A DNA stretch of 64,000 bases from Halorubellus sp. JP-L1 (GCF_011440375.1 NZ_JAAOIR010000002.1:186001-250000), one strand, 5' to 3'. Positions 19,081-27,920 are shown, numbered from the stretch's first letter. Notes: generated by a model not told the origin, from the sequence alone. Numbers and translations: made by a program.

Positions 19081-19343
19081 AATTTGCGTAGTCCTCCGTG
19101 TCTACCAGACAGGTCGTACTGGCCACAGCGCACCCATAAAACTTCCCAAAGAAATCGGCCGGTACCGGACGTATAACCCTGAAAAACAGGGGGCAGATAT
19201 AAAGACGTTTTCGGTCTCGGTTCGCGGATGGGCCGGTACGCCACAGTTCACCCGCGAGAGCTGGGTCGCTGCTCGACGCGAGAGCCGGACGGTTCGTCGA
19301 ATCGAAGAACGGACGGTTCGTCGAAGACGGGTTCGACCGAGGG
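19081..19343. other. atpK-atpI gap with promoter-like and repeat elements
   Basis: On the minus strand this gap carries two TATA-like patches (ctttatat at 19195-19202 and gttttatg at 19134-19141), upstream of atpK. A small hairpin ccctg-aaaaa-cagggg lies near 19177. A 24-bp tandem duplication starting ggacggttcgtcgaa lies at 19287-19334. A 7-bp inverted repeat spans the atpI stop at 19336-19355. The gap may give atpK its own promoter, which would suit the need for many c subunits (inference). Confidence 0.45.
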
Positions 19344-21470
19344 TTAGTCCTCGGTCGTGTACTCGCGATCGTACCCGAACGGCTCGAAGACGCGACCGCC
19401 GCCCTCGTAGAACTTGTCGAAGAACTCCACGAACTCGAGACGCACGCCCTGCAGGCCGGCGCTCGTCACGCCGAGGACGAGGACGAGCAGGTGGCCGACG
19501 ACGAAGATGACGACGCCGAGGAGCACGAACGGCACGCCGCCGTGAACGAGCCCGCCGAACATCAGTTCCTCCGCGGGGACCGCGCTCGGGCCCTTGTCGG
19601 TGAGGAAGTGGATCGCGCCGTCGTGCTCGTACGCCCCCCAGAACAGGAGGTTGACGACGAGCGCCATCCCCGCCTTCGCGAGGAGGACCGCCGCGATCCG
19701 GATGTACGACAGGACGTTCACGAACGCGTTCGGCGACTCCAGCACGCCCACGGCGAGGCCGGGTGCGCCGTACTTCTCGTACTCGCCGTAGAGGACGCCG
19801 ACGAACCCGACGAGCGCGACGACGAGTCCGAGCGTCCCGACGACCTCAGGCAGGCCCTCGAAGCCGGCGATGTACGTCTCCCGTAGCGGCTCGAACAGGA
19901 TCGGGTCCTTGATGCCGAGCGCCTGCGCGGAGAACATCCACGACCAGACGCCGATCATCAGGAACCACCACGCCAGGTTGTGCGTGAACGCGTCCACGAG
20001 ACCGTGACTCCGGTCGTTGACGAACCCGAACCAGAAGCCGACGGTCATGTGGAGGATGCCGGCGACGAGGCTCAGCACCAGCCAGGACCGCGCGTACGCG
20101 CCGTACGTCGGCTGGAGGCCCTTGTGCATCGGCGGGTGTCCGTCGAACAGGATCTCGCCGAGCGTGTGCATCCCGAACACTTCCCCGTACAGCACGCCGA
20201 AGAGCATCGTGAACACGCCAGCGAACAGCGCGATCGCGCCGATCGACTGGACGATCTCCGAGTCGAACTTCTTGTAGATGCCGTACCCGAGCGCGGTGTA
20301 GAGGATGCCGTAGCCGAGGTCGCCGATCATGAACCCGAACATGAACGGGAACGTCAGCATGATGATGACCGTCGGGTCGATCTCCGTGTACTGCGGGCGA
20401 CCGACCATCTTCGTGAGCGACTCGAACGGCGACACGAACCCGTTGTTGTCCTGGACCGTCGGCGGTTCCTCCGCCATCGACACCGTCCCGCCGTCCGTGA
20501 CAGCCTCGGTGTGGTCGGGGTGGCCGTGGCGGTCGTAGTCCGCGCGTTCCAGTTCCTCGACGTCGACGCGGTCGCCGACGACCTCACCGAGTGCGGCCTG
20601 TAGCGAGTCCACGCGCTCGGTCGGGATCCAGCCCTCAGCGACGAACGCGTTCTCCGTCGTCGCGAACTGCAGCGGCGCCTCGGACTTCTGGACGTCGATA
20701 CTCAGTCGCTCCTCGGCGGCGAGCAGGAAGCTCGCGACCTCCAGGCGGAGTTCGTCGATCTCGTCCTCGGCCGTGTTCAGTTTCGACTCGAGGCGTTGCT
20801 TGCGGTGCTCGAGTTCCTCGACGTACGCCGAGGGGTCGCCCTCGGCGTCCTCGGGGACCTCGATGGTCGTGAAGTCGACGCCGACGAGGAGGTCGTCGAG
20901 GAACCCCTCGCGAGCGTTCGACTCGGGGTAGACGTACGCGGCGACGACCCCGTCGGCTTCCTCGACCTCGAACTCGCGGACGACTGCGGCGTCCCGGAGC
21001 GCCTGCCGGATGCCGTCTGCGTTCCCTTCGCCGACGCGGACCTCGAGGGTCTCGTAGCCGGAGAGGAGGTGCAGGGGCGTCCCGAGTCGCGCGAACGGCT
21101 CGATGGAGTCGATGCGTTCCTCGACGCCGCGGAGCTCGTCCTCGAGTTCGTCGCGGCGGTCGTCGAGCCGGTTGGCTTCCTGGCGGACCTCTTCGAGTTC
21201 CTCGTCGAGCGCGTCGTCGGTGACGATGCGGCTCGGGCCGGCGTCCGCGTCGTCGACCTCGAGGATGTTCTCGAGCGACCGGACCGTGACGAGCTTCTCG
21301 GAAGCCGACTCGGCTCCCGCGACGGGGTCGCCGTTGTCGAACCCCTCCCAGGAGCCGTCGTAGTCGCTGAGGTGAACGAGGTTCAGGTCGTGAACCGTCT
21401 CGATGACGTCTCCCATCACGGCCTTCGATCCCGTCACCGAGACCTTGCTCATCCGCTCAGGTCTGAGCAT
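19344..21470 (-). CDS. atpI: A-type ATP synthase membrane subunit I (stator a)
   Basis: Membrane stator subunit forming the ion half-channels. The start is placed at the ATG giving MLRPERMSKVSV, because a GGAGG sits just upstream of it. The alternative MSKVSV start lies 18 nt further on, and a much longer frame upstream is not family-like. It has a cytoplasmic N-terminal half (1-360) with coiled coil (LDDRRDELEDELRGVEERID), then 7-8 transmembrane helices including YGEVFGMHTLGEI and SYIRIAAVLLAKAGMALVVN, which carries the conserved Arg. It overlaps atpH by 14 nt. Confidence 0.96.
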   Translation of the reverse strand: MLRPERMSKVSVTGSKAVMGDVIETVHDLNLVHLSDYDGSWEGFDNGDPVAGAESASEKLVTVRSLENILEVDDADAGPSRIVTDDALDEELEEVRQEANRLDDRRDELEDELRGVEERIDSIEPFARLGTPLHLLSGYETLEVRVGEGNADGIRQALRDAAVVREFEVEEADGVVAAYVYPESNAREGFLDDLLVGVDFTTIEVPEDAEGDPSAYVEELEHRKQRLESKLNTAEDEIDELRLEVASFLLAAEERLSIDVQKSEAPLQFATTENAFVAEGWIPTERVDSLQAALGEVVGDRVDVEELERADYDRHGHPDHTEAVTDGGTVSMAEEPPTVQDNNGFVSPFESLTKMVGRPQYTEIDPTVIIMLTFPFMFGFMIGDLGYGILYTALGYGIYKKFDSEIVQSIGAIALFAGVFTMLFGVLYGEVFGMHTLGEILFDGHPPMHKGLQPTYGAYARSWLVLSLVAGILHMTVGFWFGFVNDRSHGLVDAFTHNLAWWFLMIGVWSWMFSAQALGIKDPILFEPLRETYIAGFEGLPEVVGTLGLVVALVGFVGVLYGEYEKYGAPGLAVGVLESPNAFVNVLSYIRIAAVLLAKAGMALVVNLLFWGAYEHDGAIHFLTDKGPSAVPAEELMFGGLVHGGVPFVLLGVVIFVVGHLLVLVLGVTSAGLQGVRLEFVEFFDKFYEGGGRVFEPFGYDREYTTED

Positions 21471-21789
21471 GTACCTCCTCCGTGAAGCGGTCGAGGACGA
21501 AGTCGACGACGTCGTCGACTCGGCCCTCGGCGCGAGACCGGAGGCGCTCGCGTGCGTCCTCGCCGTCCTCGAGGATGCGGTCGCGCTCGGTCTCGATCTC
21601 CTCGCGGGCGGCTTCGAGTCGCTCGGACTCGAGCTCCCGCGCCTCCGCTTCCGCCTCCTGGCGGATCTCTTCGGCGCGCTCCCGGGCCTCGGAGATGCGT
21701 TCTTCGCGGTCGGCCTCGGCCTCCGCGATGATGTCGTCGGCCTCTCCTTCGGCCGTCTTGATGCGTTCGAGAACCTCTGGCCTCGGCAT
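21457..21789 (-). CDS. atpH: A-type ATP synthase subunit H
   Basis: Peripheral-stalk partner of subunit E and first gene of the operon. The 110-aa protein is almost wholly coiled coil with Glu/Arg heptads (AEAEADREERISEARERAEE). It starts MPRPEVLERI. The promoter must lie in the 144-bp gap shared with the divergent methyltransferase gene. Confidence 0.93.
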   Translation of the reverse strand: MPRPEVLERIKTAEGEADDIIAEAEADREERISEARERAEEIRQEAEAEARELESERLEAAREEIETERDRILEDGEDARERLRSRAEGRVDDVVDFVLDRFTEEVHAQT

Positions 21790-21819
21790 GGTATGAACGT
21801 GGGAGAGTTACAACAGCGC

Positions 21820-23244
21820 CTATTTGGTAGTTGCGAAAGGCGGTCGCCGGAATACGCCGTAGCGCGCCCCTCGCGGGCCTTCCGCGCCGTCGGAATCAGC
21901 ACTACTTTGGTCGCGCCGTTCGAAGTCCAAACAATGGGATTCCTCGAAGACAAGTCGCGGGCGCGGCTGTTCTACAAGTACCTCTCGAAGGTGTACGACA
22001 CAATCAACCCGTTCATCTGGAACGAAGCGATGCGGACGGAGGCGATCGGGATGCTCGATATCGAGCGCGACGACCGCGTGCTGGACGTCGGCTGCGGCAC
22101 CGGGTTCGGGACGGCGGGCTTGCTGGAGGTCGTCGACGAGGTCCACGGGCTCGACCAGAGCCCGCACCAGCTGGAGAAGGCGTACGCGAAGTTCGGGAAG
22201 TCCGGTCGCGTGCGCTTCCACCTCGGCGACGCGGAGCGGTTGCCGTTCGAGGACGACGCGTTCGACGTGGTGTGGTCGAGTGGCTCCATCGAGTACTGGC
22301 CGAATCCCGTGGAGACGCTCCGAGAGTTCCGGCGAGTGTGCAAGCCCGGCGGGCAGGTGCTCGTCGTCGGCCCGAACTACCCCTCCTCGAGCGTGTTCCA
22401 GAAGCTCGCGGACGCGATCATGCTGTTCTACGACGAAGACGAGGCCGACCGGATGTTCCACGACGCCGGCTTCGAGGACGTCACGCATCGATTGATGGGG
22501 CCGTCGTACGACCCTGACGTCGCCATCACGACGCTCGCTCGCGTCCCCGACGACGAGGGGGCGAGTGCGGACGAAGCGTCGTCGGTCGAAGCGGAAGCCG
22601 ACGCCTGACTGGTGGCGGTCGAAGCGGAAGCCGACGCCTGACTGGTGGCGGTCGAAGCGGAAGCCGACGCCTGACTGGTGGCGGTCGAAGCGGAAGCCGA
22701 CGCCTGACTGGCGGCGGTCGCGCCTGCGACTTCTCTCGTCGTCCTGTCCGCGAGCGACGGTGCTGGTGCGTGCGACGAGTGCGTCGTCGGCGTAGACGGC
22801 GACGACGACGCGGTCGCCGGGCACGATCCGGGGGTGGTTCGTGCTCGCGATCCGGATCCGCGAGCGCTCGCCGGCGGTCCACGTGCCGTCGCTCCCGCGG
22901 TTGAGGGGGCCGGTCGGTCCGGAAACGAACCCTTCGGCGGCGAAGAACGGCACGGGTGGCTGGTGTGCGAGGCGCGTGCCGGCGACGGTGACGACGACGC
23001 GGAGGTCGGCGACGGCGAGCGAGTCACCGCCGCGGTGTTCGAGCACGAACGCGTCGGCGTCGGCGTCGGCGCTGACCGCGAGGCGGGCGGTCGGCGCGGG
23101 TTCGCCGGGAGCGACGCCGACGGCGAACGCGACGGCGACGCCGCTCGCGAGCACGACCGCGAGCGCGACCACGAGGACGACGCCGACGACGGAACTCGTC
23201 GCCCGCTGCGACGGCGACGCCCCGCGGAGGGTCGGCGAGAGCAC
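21820..23244 (-). CDS. archaeal pilin-type protein with run-on C-terminus
   Basis: The N-terminal ~170 residues look like an archaeal type IV pilin-like protein: SQRATSSVVGVVLVVALAVV before a long hydrophobic helix, then a beta-rich domain ending VVVAVYADDALVARTSTVAR. Such proteins normally stop soon after this point. Here the frame enters the 33-bp array, giving repeated RHQSGVGFRFD units, and continues antisense through the whole methyltransferase gene to 21820. The credible gene is therefore about 22720-23244. The array, or an indel next to it, probably removed the original stop. N-terminal part 0.7; C-terminal extent uncertain. Confidence 0.5.
   Translation of the reverse strand: MLSPTLRGASPSQRATSSVVGVVLVVALAVVLASGVAVAFAVGVAPGEPAPTARLAVSADADADAFVLEHRGGDSLAVADLRVVVTVAGTRLAHQPPVPFFAAEGFVSGPTGPLNRGSDGTWTAGERSRIRIASTNHPRIVPGDRVVVAVYADDALVARTSTVARGQDDERSRRRDRRQSGVGFRFDRHQSGVGFRFDRHQSGVGFRFDRHQSGVGFRFDRRRFVRTRPLVVGDASERRDGDVRVVRRPHQSMRDVLEAGVVEHPVGLVFVVEQHDRVRELLEHARGGVVRADDEHLPAGLAHSPELSERLHGIRPVLDGATRPHHVERVVLERQPLRVAEVEAHATGLPELRVRLLQLVRALVEPVDLVDDLQQARRPEPGAAADVQHAVVALDIEHPDRLRPHRFVPDERVDCVVHLREVLVEQPRPRLVFEESHCLDFERRDQSSADSDGAEGPRGARYGVFRRPPFATTK
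21934..22608 (+). CDS. class I SAM-dependent methyltransferase
   Basis: 224-aa methyltransferase starting MGFLEDKSRARLFYKYLSKV, the N-terminus of the UbiE/MPBQ-MSBQ methyltransferase-like group. SAM-binding motif I VLDVGCGTGFGT lies near residue 50, followed by VHGLDQSPHQ and FDVVWSSGSIEYWP. The C-terminal tail (SSVEAEADA) is low-complexity, and its coding sequence with the stop codon is tandemly duplicated downstream. A quinone precursor is a possible substrate (inference). Divergent from the ATP synthase operon. Confidence 0.9.
   Translation: MGFLEDKSRARLFYKYLSKVYDTINPFIWNEAMRTEAIGMLDIERDDRVLDVGCGTGFGTAGLLEVVDEVHGLDQSPHQLEKAYAKFGKSGRVRFHLGDAERLPFEDDAFDVVWSSGSIEYWPNPVETLREFRRVCKPGGQVLVVGPNYPSSSVFQKLADAIMLFYDEDEADRMFHDAGFEDVTHRLMGPSYDPDVAITTLARVPDDEGASADEASSVEAEADA
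22584..22715. repeat. 33-bp x 4 direct repeat containing a gene end
   Basis: Four near-identical 33-bp units start at 22584, 22617, 22650 and 22683. The first unit contains the last seven codons and the TGA of the methyltransferase gene; the others repeat that end after it. Only one substitution is seen in the fourth copy. All three minus-strand frames stay open through the array. Confidence 0.95.
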
Positions 23245-23330
23245 GCCGGCCGTGGCCGCGGCTCCGTACTTGAACCCTCGGGCGGAGAATCGGTCGCGGT
23301 CGCAGTCGCGACCGCGAAGGTGAGACGGAC

Positions 23331-23385
23331 GACGCTATCCTATCACTCGTCAGAACAGACGCACGGCGCTATCCGGTCAGTCGTC
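23331..23385. repeat. degenerate duplication over the ilvE stop codon
   Basis: Two related 21-bp blocks, gacgctatcctatcactcgtc (23331-23351, with the last base shared) and ggcgctatccggtcagtcgt (from 23365), are 34 bp apart. The second covers the ilvE stop codon. This is an older-looking example of the 3'-end duplications seen elsewhere in the window. Confidence 0.45.
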
Positions 23386-24321
23386 CATGTCGACGTACGT
23401 GAACCACTCGTCGTGGTCGTCGGTACGGCGCTCGACGAGGTCGAAGAACGCGGTCTGGAGTTCTTCGGTGACGGGGCCGCGCGAGCCGTTCCCGATGGTG
23501 ACGTTGTCGACCGTCCGGATGGGCGTGACTTCCGCGGCGGAGCCCGTGAAGAACAGTTCGTCGGCGGTGTTGAGTTCGCCGCGGGAGATGGAGACGTTGT
23601 CGTGGACCTCGTACCCGCGCTCTTCGGCGAGCGTGATGAGGGTGTCTCGCGTGATGCCGTCGAGGATGCTCTCGCTGAGTCCGGGCGTGTAGATCTCGCC
23701 GTCGTTCACCATGAAGATGTTCTCGCCGGGGCCTTCGGCGACGTTTCCTTCCTTGTTCAGGACGATCGCTTCGGCGTACCCGTTCCGGCGGGCTTCCTCG
23801 CCGGCGAGCATCGAGTTCACGTAGAGGCCGGTGGTCTTCGCGTTCGTCGGGATCTGGCTGGACGCGTGCTTGCGCCACGAGGACACCATGACCTCGATGC
23901 CGTTCTCGAGTGCGTCCTCGCCGAGGTACGTGCCCCACGGCCAGCACGCGACGGCGGTGCGCGTCGGACAGTCACCGGGCGACACGCCGAGGCTCTCGTA
24001 CCCGTAGAACGCGATCGGGCGGACGTAGCACGACCGGAGGTCCTGCTCGCGGATGAGGGTCTTCGTCGCTTCCGTGATCTCCTCGGGGTCGTGGTCGATC
24101 TCCATCTCGTAGGGCTTGCAGGACTCGTAGAACCGCTCGACGTGGTCCTCCCAGCGGAAGAGCGCGGGGCCCTTCTCGGTGTCGTAACAGCGCGCGCCCT
24201 CGAAGACGCCGCTCCCGTAGTGCAGGCCGTGCGTGAGGACGTGGATCTGCGCGTCGTCCCAGTCCACGTACTCGCCGTCCATCCAGATGGTGTCGACGTC
24301 CATCTCCTCGAAGCCAGGCAT
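23377..24321 (-). CDS. ilvE: branched-chain amino acid aminotransferase
   Basis: PLP enzyme (fold type IV) that transaminates the keto acids of Val, Leu and Ile. 314 aa. The PLP lysine is Lys162 in NAKTTGLYVNS. THGLHYGSGVFEGARCY, AEGPGENIFMV and the phosphate-binding ELFFTGSAAEVTPI are all typical of the BCAT group rather than D-amino-acid transaminases. It stands alone, not in an ilv/leu operon. The ATG gives MPGFEEMDVDTIWMDGEYVD. Confidence 0.96.
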   Translation of the reverse strand: MPGFEEMDVDTIWMDGEYVDWDDAQIHVLTHGLHYGSGVFEGARCYDTEKGPALFRWEDHVERFYESCKPYEMEIDHDPEEITEATKTLIREQDLRSCYVRPIAFYGYESLGVSPGDCPTRTAVACWPWGTYLGEDALENGIEVMVSSWRKHASSQIPTNAKTTGLYVNSMLAGEEARRNGYAEAIVLNKEGNVAEGPGENIFMVNDGEIYTPGLSESILDGITRDTLITLAEERGYEVHDNVSISRGELNTADELFFTGSAAEVTPIRTVDNVTIGNGSRGPVTEELQTAFFDLVERRTDDHDEWFTYVDMDD

Positions 24322-24416
24322 GTCTGGGGCATCGACTGCCTAGGATAAGAGTGTACCCGGTTTCGGCTCGTGCGACACACCCCGAGAGCGGGGGTCCTTC
24401 GGGCTCGAAACCGCCG

Positions 24417-25133
24417 TCAGCGGAGTGCGGCGATGAGGTCGCTGCCCTCGACGTACGGGATGCCTTCGCGGTCGGCGTACGCGCGAGCGTCGGTGGGTGC
24501 GGTGGCGCCGCCGGTGGCGTCGTCGAGCATCTCGCAGACGACGACGGCGGGTTCGACGTCGGCGGCGTCGGCGAGCGCGATCCCGAGTTCGGTGTGGCCC
24601 TCGCGTTGGGCGAGGAGGTCGGGGGCGGCCCGGAGGAGGTGGACGTGGCCGGGTGCGCGGAACTCGCCGGCGAAGTCGAAGGCGTCGCCGTTGCGGGCGC
24701 TGGCGGCGGCGTCGGCGAGGCGCGTGATGGTGAGTGCGCGGTCGTCGTCCGTGATGCCGGTGAACGTGTCGACGTGATTGACGGTGAGCGAGAACGACGA
24801 GCGGTCGTCGTAGTCGAGGTCGTGGTCGGCGGTGAGGGCGTGGTCGACGGCGTCCTGCGCGAACGGGAGGTCGTACGCTTCGGCGACGTCGTCGGCGAGT
24901 GCGACGCAGACGAGGCCGCCGGCGTCGTTGCGCATCCGGCGGACGGCGGCGGCGTCGACGCCGCTGGCGGGGTAGACGACGTCGGTCTCGCCTTCTCGGT
25001 CGGCGGCGTCGTGGATGCAGACGGGGTCGCCGCGGGCGAACGCGGCGACGGCGGCGTCGACCGAATCGAGCGCGCTCGCGTCGCCGTCCGTCGACTTCTC
25101 GGTGGGCGTCGCGGCGTGGTCGGTGTGCGTCAT
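24417..25133 (-). CDS. ribB: 3,4-dihydroxy-2-butanone 4-phosphate synthase
   Basis: Converts ribulose 5-phosphate to the four-carbon riboflavin precursor. 238 aa. The acidic metal and substrate motif DREGETDVVYPA, VNHVDTFTGITDDDRALT, APGHVHLLRA and REGHTELGIALA are all present. It is stand-alone, with no fused GTP cyclohydrolase II. Its ATG abuts the TAG of the regulator-kinase gene directly, so the two form one operon. Confidence 0.97.
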   Translation of the reverse strand: MTHTDHAATPTEKSTDGDASALDSVDAAVAAFARGDPVCIHDAADREGETDVVYPASGVDAAAVRRMRNDAGGLVCVALADDVAEAYDLPFAQDAVDHALTADHDLDYDDRSSFSLTVNHVDTFTGITDDDRALTITRLADAAASARNGDAFDFAGEFRAPGHVHLLRAAPDLLAQREGHTELGIALADAADVEPAVVVCEMLDDATGGATAPTDARAYADREGIPYVEGSDLIAALR

Positions 25134-25835
25134 CTATTCGCCCTCCACGGTGACGGTGACGTGGTCGTCGTCGTCCAGTTCGAGGGCGTCCCTGAGTTTG
25201 TCGGGGGCGATGAGTTCGAGCTGGTCGTCGTCGTGGTGCGTGCGTTCGGGTGCGATGGTGTGTGCGTCCTCGTAGCGGTCGCCGTCGACGGTCTCGACGG
25301 TCGCGGGATAGCAGACGGCGGGGCCGTACGTGCGGTCGTCGTCCTCCCAGCCGTCGATGGGGACGGGGTCCATCGCGTCGAGCGCGCTCCGGCGGCGGAC
25401 GCTCGCGTCGGTGAGGTCGACGTTGAGCGTGCCGGGGAACGGCTCGTAGTCGAGCCGCTCGACGAACTGCGCCATGTAGCCCGAGAGCGTGACGTAGTGG
25501 CGTCCTTCGCCCATGCCGCTCGTGACGCGCCCCTCGAGGTCGACGCGCTGGCGGCTCTCGAAGACGCTCCGGTAGTCCTCGTACTCGCTGCGGAGGCCGC
25601 GTTCGCCGGCGTCGGTGACGGCGACCCACTGGCCGTCGCTGACGGTCTCGCGAGCCACCCAGCCCGCGGTCTCGAGGCGCTGGAGGCGCCGGGAGGCGGT
25701 CTGCGTCGAGGCGTCGAGGCGGTCTGCGAGGGCCGAACAGGACGTCTTGACCTCGCCGGCGAGGGCGCCGTCCATCGCGAGGAGTTTCGCGACGGCGACC
25801 TCGTCGTGCCCGACGTCGGACGTGGTCTCTTGCAT
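25134..25835 (-). CDS. rbkR: HTH regulator / CTP-dependent riboflavin kinase (RbkR type)
   Basis: 233-aa two-domain protein. Residues 10-85 form a winged helix-turn-helix ([20 protein letters not shown]). Residues 88-233 are the archaeal CTP-dependent riboflavin kinase, with [18 protein letters not shown] and [11 protein letters not shown]. Start taken at the ATG giving [13 protein letters not shown]; a longer frame upstream runs through the promoter. The RbkR family is known to be bifunctional, making FMN and repressing riboflavin genes in archaea. Here it sits directly before ribB, and two operator-like dyads cover its promoter, so autoregulation is likely (inference). Confidence 0.92.
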   Translation of the reverse strand: MQETTSDVGHDEVAVAKLLAMDGALAGEVKTSCSALADRLDASTQTASRRLQRLETAGWVARETVSDGQWVAVTDAGERGLRSEYEDYRSVFESRQRVDLEGRVTSGMGEGRHYVTLSGYMAQFVERLDYEPFPGTLNVDLTDASVRRRSALDAMDPVPIDGWEDDDRTYGPAVCYPATVETVDGDRYEDAHTIAPERTHHDDDQLELIAPDKLRDALELDDDDHVTVTVEGE

Positions 25836-25858
25836 ACCTGCCGGTTGACACCCGGCGC

Positions 25859-25902
25859 GGATAAGCATACCGGACCCGGTACGCATAACAGAAATGTTAT
25901 GC
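25859..25902 (-). promoter_or_regulatory. rbkR-ribB promoter with tandem 20-bp dyads
   Basis: A TATA-like gcttatcc (minus strand, 25859-25866) lies 24-31 nt before the rbkR ATG. Two adjoining 20-bp inverted repeats follow upstream. Dyad one (25865-25884) is gcataccgg-ac-ccggtacgc with one mismatched pair. Dyad two (25883-25902) is perfect, gcataaca-gaaa-tgttatgc. Both have the outline GCATA-N10-TAYGC and one overlaps the TATA box, as expected for a repressor site. Confidence 0.6.
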
Positions 25903-26035
25903 TCTGTCACGGTCGCGTGACGCGACCGAAGGAACGAGAAGCGAGTTGGGAGTTTGGACGACGGCGGCATAAGCGCGTCGGTCCCCACCACGCCTGCCGC
26001 CGACGTACCCTAGGGCCTCACGACTCGATGGCCCT

Positions 26036-27022
26036 CTAGACGCCTGCGAGCGGGTCGTCCGTCCAGAACTCGCTTCCCTTCTCCAGCTTCGGAACCCACG
26101 TATCCGAGTCCTCCGCGAGCAACGCGACGCGGGACTGCGGGACGTCCGCGAGGTGGTCGTGCTCGGGCATGTGTGCCATGACGTCCTCGGAGAACGCCAG
26201 CACGTCCTCGTGGTCCGGCATCGCCTCCCGCTCCAGTCGCCCCCGCGAGTGCCCGACGTGCATGTACGCCTTCAGCTCCACGAAGTCCGGCTTCGCGCGC
26301 CGATAGAACGCCGCGTACCAGTCCGGGCTGTGCATGTTCTCGCCGTTCACGAGCGTCGTCCGCAGCACCGTCCTGGTCTCGTCCTTCGCCGCGAGCACGT
26401 CCATCGTGTCGACGAGGCGCTCCCACGCGTCGTCGTCGACCGCCTTCACCGTCGAGTCGAACGTCGCCCGCTCGGGCGCGTCCACCGACACGTAGAGTTG
26501 CGTCGGGTCGCACCGCTCGAGCATCTCGGGCTTCGTCCCGTTGCTCACGAGGAAGGTAGTGATGTCGCGGTCGTGGAACTCCTCGATGAGTTCGGGCAGA
26601 TAGGGGTACAGCGTCGGCTCGCCGTCGAGCGAGATGGCGACGTGCCGGGGCTCCATCGCCTGCTCGAACACGTCCCGTGGCACGTTCTCGTTCCCGCCGT
26701 ACCCCGAGAGGAGTTTGCGCTGGAGTTCTATCGTCGCATCCGCCACCGCCGCCGGGTCGTCCCACTCCACGTCCCCGAGTTCGTACGCGTGCCCGGCGTG
26801 ATCGCGCCAGCAGAACACGCACCGCTCGTTGCACTTCACGACCGGCGTCATCTGCATGCACCGATGGGACTCGATCCCGTAGAACGCGTACTTGTAGCAC
26901 TTCCCCTCGCCCTCGAGTGCGTTCTTCGTCCACCCACACGTCTGCGCGGCCGTGTGATTCACGCTATGGTAGTCCGGATCCGACACCTGCATCGGCCCAC
27001 CGGACTCCTCGCTATCGCTCAT
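26036..27022 (-). CDS. taw1: tRNA 4-demethylwyosine synthase (Taw1/TYW1)
   Basis: Radical SAM enzyme that uses pyruvate to build the tricyclic base of wyosine at G37 of tRNA-Phe. 328 aa. The SAM cluster motif CNERCVFCW gives Cys64, Cys68 and Cys71. The second 4Fe-4S cluster of this family is accounted for by Cys29, Cys42 and Cys55. HVAISLDGEPTLYPYL and ELKAYMHVGHSRGRLERE are family hallmarks. It is monocistronic by spacing. Confidence 0.96.
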   Translation of the reverse strand: MSDSEESGGPMQVSDPDYHSVNHTAAQTCGWTKNALEGEGKCYKYAFYGIESHRCMQMTPVVKCNERCVFCWRDHAGHAYELGDVEWDDPAAVADATIELQRKLLSGYGGNENVPRDVFEQAMEPRHVAISLDGEPTLYPYLPELIEEFHDRDITTFLVSNGTKPEMLERCDPTQLYVSVDAPERATFDSTVKAVDDDAWERLVDTMDVLAAKDETRTVLRTTLVNGENMHSPDWYAAFYRRAKPDFVELKAYMHVGHSRGRLEREAMPDHEDVLAFSEDVMAHMPEHDHLADVPQSRVALLAEDSDTWVPKLEKGSEFWTDDPLAGV

Positions 27023-27157
27023 ACGAACTCACTCGCCGCCCAGCACGGAAAAACACGCGGTGTCCACATGCGCCCCACCATTCCCCCCGCCGTCACCCCA
27101 ACTCGTCAACACCCCGGCATCGCAGAAACGGCGCGCTCCAGCGCGCCGTCTGCCCGA

Positions 27158-27424
27158 TCAGGTCAGTTCGTCCACGTCCTGTAGCTCCACGAACAGCTGG
27201 TCGAGGACCGCGTCCGACTCGAACCCCACGTTCATCGCCGCCACCCCGGCGTCCACCATCCACTGCTGGAAGTCCGCCGACAGCACGTCCACGTCCGACT
27301 CGAACAACACGTACAACCGCGATGGCTCCCCGTCGATCGGCGAATCCACGTACTCCGTCTCCGCCACCTCACCCATTTCCATCACCGCATGCAACACCGC
27401 GTGATCGTTCTCGTCCAGAGCCAT
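27158..27424 (-). CDS. conserved small acidic protein, unknown
   Basis: 88-aa acidic protein starting MALDENDHAVLHAVMEMGEV. It has an alpha/beta look (SRLYVLFESDVDVLSADFQQ) and no Cys, signal or membrane segment. I do not recognise a family with certainty. It lies between taw1 and tRNA-His and is probably transcribed alone. Confidence 0.6.
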   Translation of the reverse strand: MALDENDHAVLHAVMEMGEVAETEYVDSPIDGEPSRLYVLFESDVDVLSADFQQWMVDAGVAAMNVGFESDAVLDQLFVELQDVDELT

Positions 27425-27642
27425 ACACTACCACACGGCCAGCCCCCACAAACCATTACTGGACCCCACACCGACAGCCACGCCAGTTCGCGGAATCGAT
27501 CAGAAACAGTCCAGGAGCGGAAACGAACTCCAGTCGCAACAAGTGGCTCCCTGATTCGATTCTCTCCGTCAGTACTTCTCCTCACTCGGGATGGTCACAG
27601 CCGACGCTGGCGCGTCGACTGTTCGCGTAGTCGTTCGGAGAA

Positions 27643-27717
27643 GGTCCAGGGGCGAGAATCGAACCCGCGTCTCAGCCTCCACAAGGCTGAAGGATAGTCC
27701 ACTACCCTACCCCGGAC
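27643..27717 (-). tRNA. tRNA-His (GTG)
   Basis: On the minus strand the sequence folds as a complete cloverleaf. Acceptor arms are gtccggg and cctggac with one G-U pair. The anticodon stem is cagcc/ggctg around loop ttgtgga (anticodon GTG), and the T arm carries gggttcgattctc. Discriminator base is C, as in tRNA-His. No intron. No CCA is encoded. The base before position 1 is T in the gene, so the extra G-1 would be added after transcription. Confidence 0.95.
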
Positions 27718-27920
27718 ACGTTGCAGTCTGAGATACGATTCCTGTGATGGATATACGTTACGACTCGCCGCGGCTGCGTCGGTTGGTCGCACACCGACTC
27801 GCCGCGATTCCACCACGCACTCGGGCACGGTCGAGCGACGCATCCCGACCAGACCGCACCGCAGCCACGGCCTCCCCAGCCGACTGCGCGCCTCGGCCTG
27901 CGGCCTCGGTGCTCGTCCTT

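Noticed and set aside
22584-22715. CRISPR array
   Set aside because: The units are head-to-tail without spacers and include a gene end; no cas genes are present in the window.
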